A DNA stretch of 64,000 nt from positions 1-64,000 of the forward strand of contig NZ_BMZS01000016.1 in the NCBI RefSeq assembly GCF_014652915.1. Reading direction: 5' to 3'. Position 1 is the stretch's first letter; each line of letters begins with the position of its first letter. This DNA is from Thalassobaculum fulvum. Its GTDB lineage: Bacteria > Pseudomonadota > Alphaproteobacteria > Thalassobaculales > Thalassobaculaceae. Position numbers and translations under genes: made by a program. Positions 61,705 through 64,000 of the stretch are shown here, one piece after another. Under the pieces are notes generated by a model that saw nothing but the letters and a program-made list of their open reading frames with translations, did no database searches and had not been told where the DNA came from.

Positions 61705-63072
61705 ATGGCCCGCCCACACCGGCGGCGCCGGTCCGGCGCCCCGACGCCGATGCGCAAGGGCCACGTCCCGGCCAACGCCGATCCGATCGAACTGACCGTC
61801 GACCTGGTCGGCGGCCGCGGCGACGGGGTCGGCCGGGCCGAGGTCAAGCTCGGCTGGGAAACCAAGCAGCGGTCCGTCTTCGTGCCGTTCACCCTGCCGG
61901 GCGAGCGGGTCCTCGCCCGCCCCCAGGCCGATCGCGGCGAGGGCGTGTTCGCCAGCCCGATCGAGCTGCTCGAGACGTCGCCCGACCGGGTCGAACCGCC
62001 CTGCCCGCACTTCATGACCTGCGGCGGCTGCGCCCTGCAGCACTGGGCCGAGCCCCCCTATGCGGCCTGGAAAGCCGACCAGGTCCGCGGCCACCTGCGA
62101 CGGGTCGGGCTCGACGGGGTCGAGGTCGCCGACACGGTGCCGGCGCGGCCCGGCACCCGGCGCCGCGCCGATCTCGCCGCACGCCGCCTGAAGGGCGGCA
62201 CCGTCCTCGGCTTCCACGAGCGCCAGGGCAACCGGATCGTCGACATCACCGAGTGCCCGGTCCTGGAACCGACCCTGCAGGCCGTCCTCCCGGCGTTCCG
62301 GGCGACCCTGGACGGGCGCCTGGGCGAGGGCGAGAGCGCCGATCTGGTGCTGACGCTGCTCGACACCGGCGTCGACGCCCTGCTGGTGCTGCCGGACACG
62401 CCGGACCTGGCGGCGCGCGAGGCCTGGGCGGCCCTGGCCGACGAACTCGACCTGTGCCGGCTGTCGGTGCGCCGGGCCGGCGAGGGACACGACCGGACCG
62501 AGCCGCTGGCGGCACGCCGACCGGCGACGATCCGCTTCGGCGAGGTCGACGTCAGCCCGCCGCCCGGCGGCTTCCTGCAGGCCACCCGGTCCGGCGAGGC
62601 GGCGATCCGGGACGCCGTTCTCGCGGCCGCCGCCGGCAGCACGCGCCGCCTCGACCTGTTCGCGGGATCGGGCACGCTGTCCCTGCCGCTAGCCGCCGGC
62701 GGCACGGTGACCGCCGTGGACGGCGATCCGCGGGCGATCGCCGCCCTGCGGGCCGCCGCCGACCGGGCCGGGCTCGGCGACCGGCTGGCGACCGAGGTCC
62801 GGGACCTGTTCACGCGCCCGTTCGAGGGCGGCGAGCTCGACCGTTTCGACCTCGTGGCGATCGACCCGCCGCGGACCGGCGCCAGGGCGCAGGCCGAAGC
62901 GCTCGCCGGGTCGCGGGTTCCGACGATCGCCGCGGTGTCGTGCAATCCCGCCACCTTCGCGCGAGATGCCCGCACACTGATAGACGGCGGCTATCGCCTG
63001 GATCGGGTCACGCCGATTGACCAATTCCTGTGGTCGCCCCACATCGAACTGGTAGCCGTGTTCCGGCGCTAA
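61705..63072 (+). CDS. 23S rRNA/tRNA (uracil-5-)-methyltransferase-like (RumA/TrmA)
   Basis: 455 residues. A TRAM domain is at the N-terminus ([22 protein letters not shown]). The Fe-S cysteine cluster ([15 protein letters not shown] plus a later ECP) is of RumA type, and the SAM-binding core [18 protein letters not shown] with IDPPRTGA and [11 protein letters not shown] follows. It makes m5U in rRNA or tRNA. Which target (RlmD-like or TrmA-like) is not resolvable from sequence alone. Confidence 0.9.
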   Translation: MARPHRRRRSGAPTPMRKGHVPANADPIELTVDLVGGRGDGVGRAEVKLGWETKQRSVFVPFTLPGERVLARPQADRGEGVFASPIELLETSPDRVEPPCPHFMTCGGCALQHWAEPPYAAWKADQVRGHLRRVGLDGVEVADTVPARPGTRRRADLAARRLKGGTVLGFHERQGNRIVDITECPVLEPTLQAVLPAFRATLDGRLGEGESADLVLTLLDTGVDALLVLPDTPDLAAREAWAALADELDLCRLSVRRAGEGHDRTEPLAARRPATIRFGEVDVSPPPGGFLQATRSGEAAIRDAVLAAAAGSTRRLDLFAGSGTLSLPLAAGGTVTAVDGDPRAIAALRAAADRAGLGDRLATEVRDLFTRPFEGGELDRFDLVAIDPPRTGARAQAEALAGSRVPTIAAVSCNPATFARDARTLIDGGYRLDRVTPIDQFLWSPHIELVAVFRR

Positions 63073-63095
63073 CACCCGACAGCCAGGAGACCGCG

Positions 63096-64000
63096 ATGGC
63101 CGCGACCCGCACCGAGACCGACACCCTCGGGGCAGTCGAGGTTCCGGCGGACCGCTATTGGGGTGCCCAGACCCAGCGCTCGCTCGCGAACTTCCCGATC
63201 GGCGGCGAGCGCATGCCGCGCGCCCTCATCCACGCCTTTGCGTTGCAGAAGCAGGCCGCGGCCCGTGCCAACCGCCGGCTCGGCGCGCTGGAACCGGCGA
63301 TCGCCGAAGCCATCGACGGCGCCGCCGCCGAGATCGCCGCCGGCCGGCTGGACGACGAGTTCCCGCTGGTGGTCTGGCAGACCGGCTCCGGCACCCAGAC
63401 CAACATGAACCTGAACGAGGTGATCGCCAACCGGGCCAACGAGGCGCTGGGCGGCGAGCGCGGGGCGAAGTCGCCGGTCCACCCGAACGACCACGTGAAC
63501 CGCAGCCAGTCGTCGAACGACAGCTTTCCGACCGCCATGCACGTGGCGGCGGTGCGCGAGATCCACGCCCGCCTGCTGCCCGGGCTGACCCGGCTGCACG
63601 GGGCCCTCGCCGTCAAGGCCGAAGCCTTCGCCGGGATCGTCAAGATCGGCCGGACCCATCTGCAGGACGCCACGCCGCTGACGCTCGGCGACGCCGTCGG
63701 GGCCTGGGCGCACCAGGCGAAGACCGGCATCGAGCGGATCGAGACCTGCCTGCCGCGGCTGTACCAGGTGGCGCAGGGCGGCACCGCCGTCGGCACCGGC
63801 GTGAACGCCCCGGCCGGGTTCGCCGAGGCGTTCGCCGAGGAACTGGCCGCCCTGACCGGCCTGCCGTTCGTCAGCGCCCCCGACAAGTTCGAGGCCCTGG
63901 CCGCGCACGATGCGGTGGTCGAGGCGTCCGGCGCGCTGAACACCGTCGCCGTCTCGCTGACGAAGATCGCCAACGACGTCCGGCTGCTCGGCTCGGGCCC
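63096..64000 (+). CDS. fumC: Fumarate hydratase class II FumC (5' part, continues beyond window)
   Basis: 301 codons of the reading frame are inside the window, running off the right edge. It starts ATG 63096 after AGGAGA. The start [23 protein letters not shown] is typical class II fumarase/aspartase, and [20 protein letters not shown] with [24 protein letters not shown] are the fumarase-specific active-site segments (the second has the catalytic Ser/His neighbourhood, the GSSxMPxKxN loop is beyond the edge). TCA cycle enzyme interconverting fumarate and malate. Confidence 0.95.
   Translation, partial: MAATRTETDTLGAVEVPADRYWGAQTQRSLANFPIGGERMPRALIHAFALQKQAAARANRRLGALEPAIAEAIDGAAAEIAAGRLDDEFPLVVWQTGSGTQTNMNLNEVIANRANEALGGERGAKSPVHPNDHVNRSQSSNDSFPTAMHVAAVREIHARLLPGLTRLHGALAVKAEAFAGIVKIGRTHLQDATPLTLGDAVGAWAHQAKTGIERIETCLPRLYQVAQGGTAVGTGVNAPAGFAEAFAEELAALTGLPFVSAPDKFEALAAHDAVVEASGALNTVAVSLTKIANDVRLLGSG

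Overview
The window is GC-rich chromosomal DNA, densely packed with genes on both strands, mostly 0-100 bp apart and with many ATGA/GTGA stop-start overlaps. The gene content points to an alphaproteobacterium, probably Rhodospirillales-like: a sigma-32 RpoH, a CarD regulator beside a 7Fe ferredoxin FdxA, a serC-serA pair, a SitABCD/MntR manganese locus and the PhnWX phosphonate pathway. The order-level placement is inference. No rRNA, tRNA, CRISPR array, phage or intact transposase gene was seen.

Layout. 0-9 kb: proline iminopeptidase; oxyR divergent from a Dps-family gene; a secreted nuclease-like protein; an M48 protease; rpoH; a phosphatase-fold protein; carD; fdxA; a TerB-like protein. 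9-14 kb: methyltransferase, then a copper-uptake locus of two DUF2946-type proteins around a TonB protein, followed by an OprC-type copper receptor. 14-24 kb: Na/phosphate cotransporter coupled to an amidohydrolase, an orphan flagellin, Nudix hydrolase, altronate/galactarate dehydratase, a MarR-GNAT fusion with an exporter, an SDR and a serine/threonine dehydratase. 23.5-28 kb: sitABCD divergent from mntR, with two matching palindromic operators. 28-31 kb: phnW-phnX divergent from a phn-type LysR gene whose leader can fold into a pseudoknot-like structure. 31-34 kb: TusA, a DUF1194 protein, LysR and VOC genes.

33.8-46.8 kb is the most unusual part. Fifteen genes lie on one strand and almost all encode envelope proteins: an exported caspase-like peptidase with an EF-hand-like loop, a DUF4384-type protein, a CsgG/FlgO-like lipoprotein, a TolR/ExbD-like protein, a lytic transglycosylase, two unrecognised soluble proteins, a membrane-anchored protein with a Lon-type Ser-Lys dyad, two further lipoproteins, a TolQ/MotA-like membrane protein and several exported proteins. 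Four transcription units in it share the same upstream element (core CCATAGCC on the coding strand). That argues for one regulon and probably one envelope machine or stress/death system. I do not recognise it as a described system.

46.9-64 kb: agmatinase, a serine hydrolase, HupE, an ICMT-type methyltransferase, GMC oxidoreductase, queC, serA, serC, a GcvA-like LysR gene facing a tiny ORF across a perfect palindrome, MDR reductase, GST, CMD protein, ArsR, YbaN, a 2OG-Fe(II) oxygenase-like protein, an RumA-like methyltransferase and the 5' part of fumC. Five intergenic regions (17.6, 49.1, 52.2, 54.8 and 56.2 kb) carry paired copies of one palindromic repeat family, with a decayed copy near base 110.
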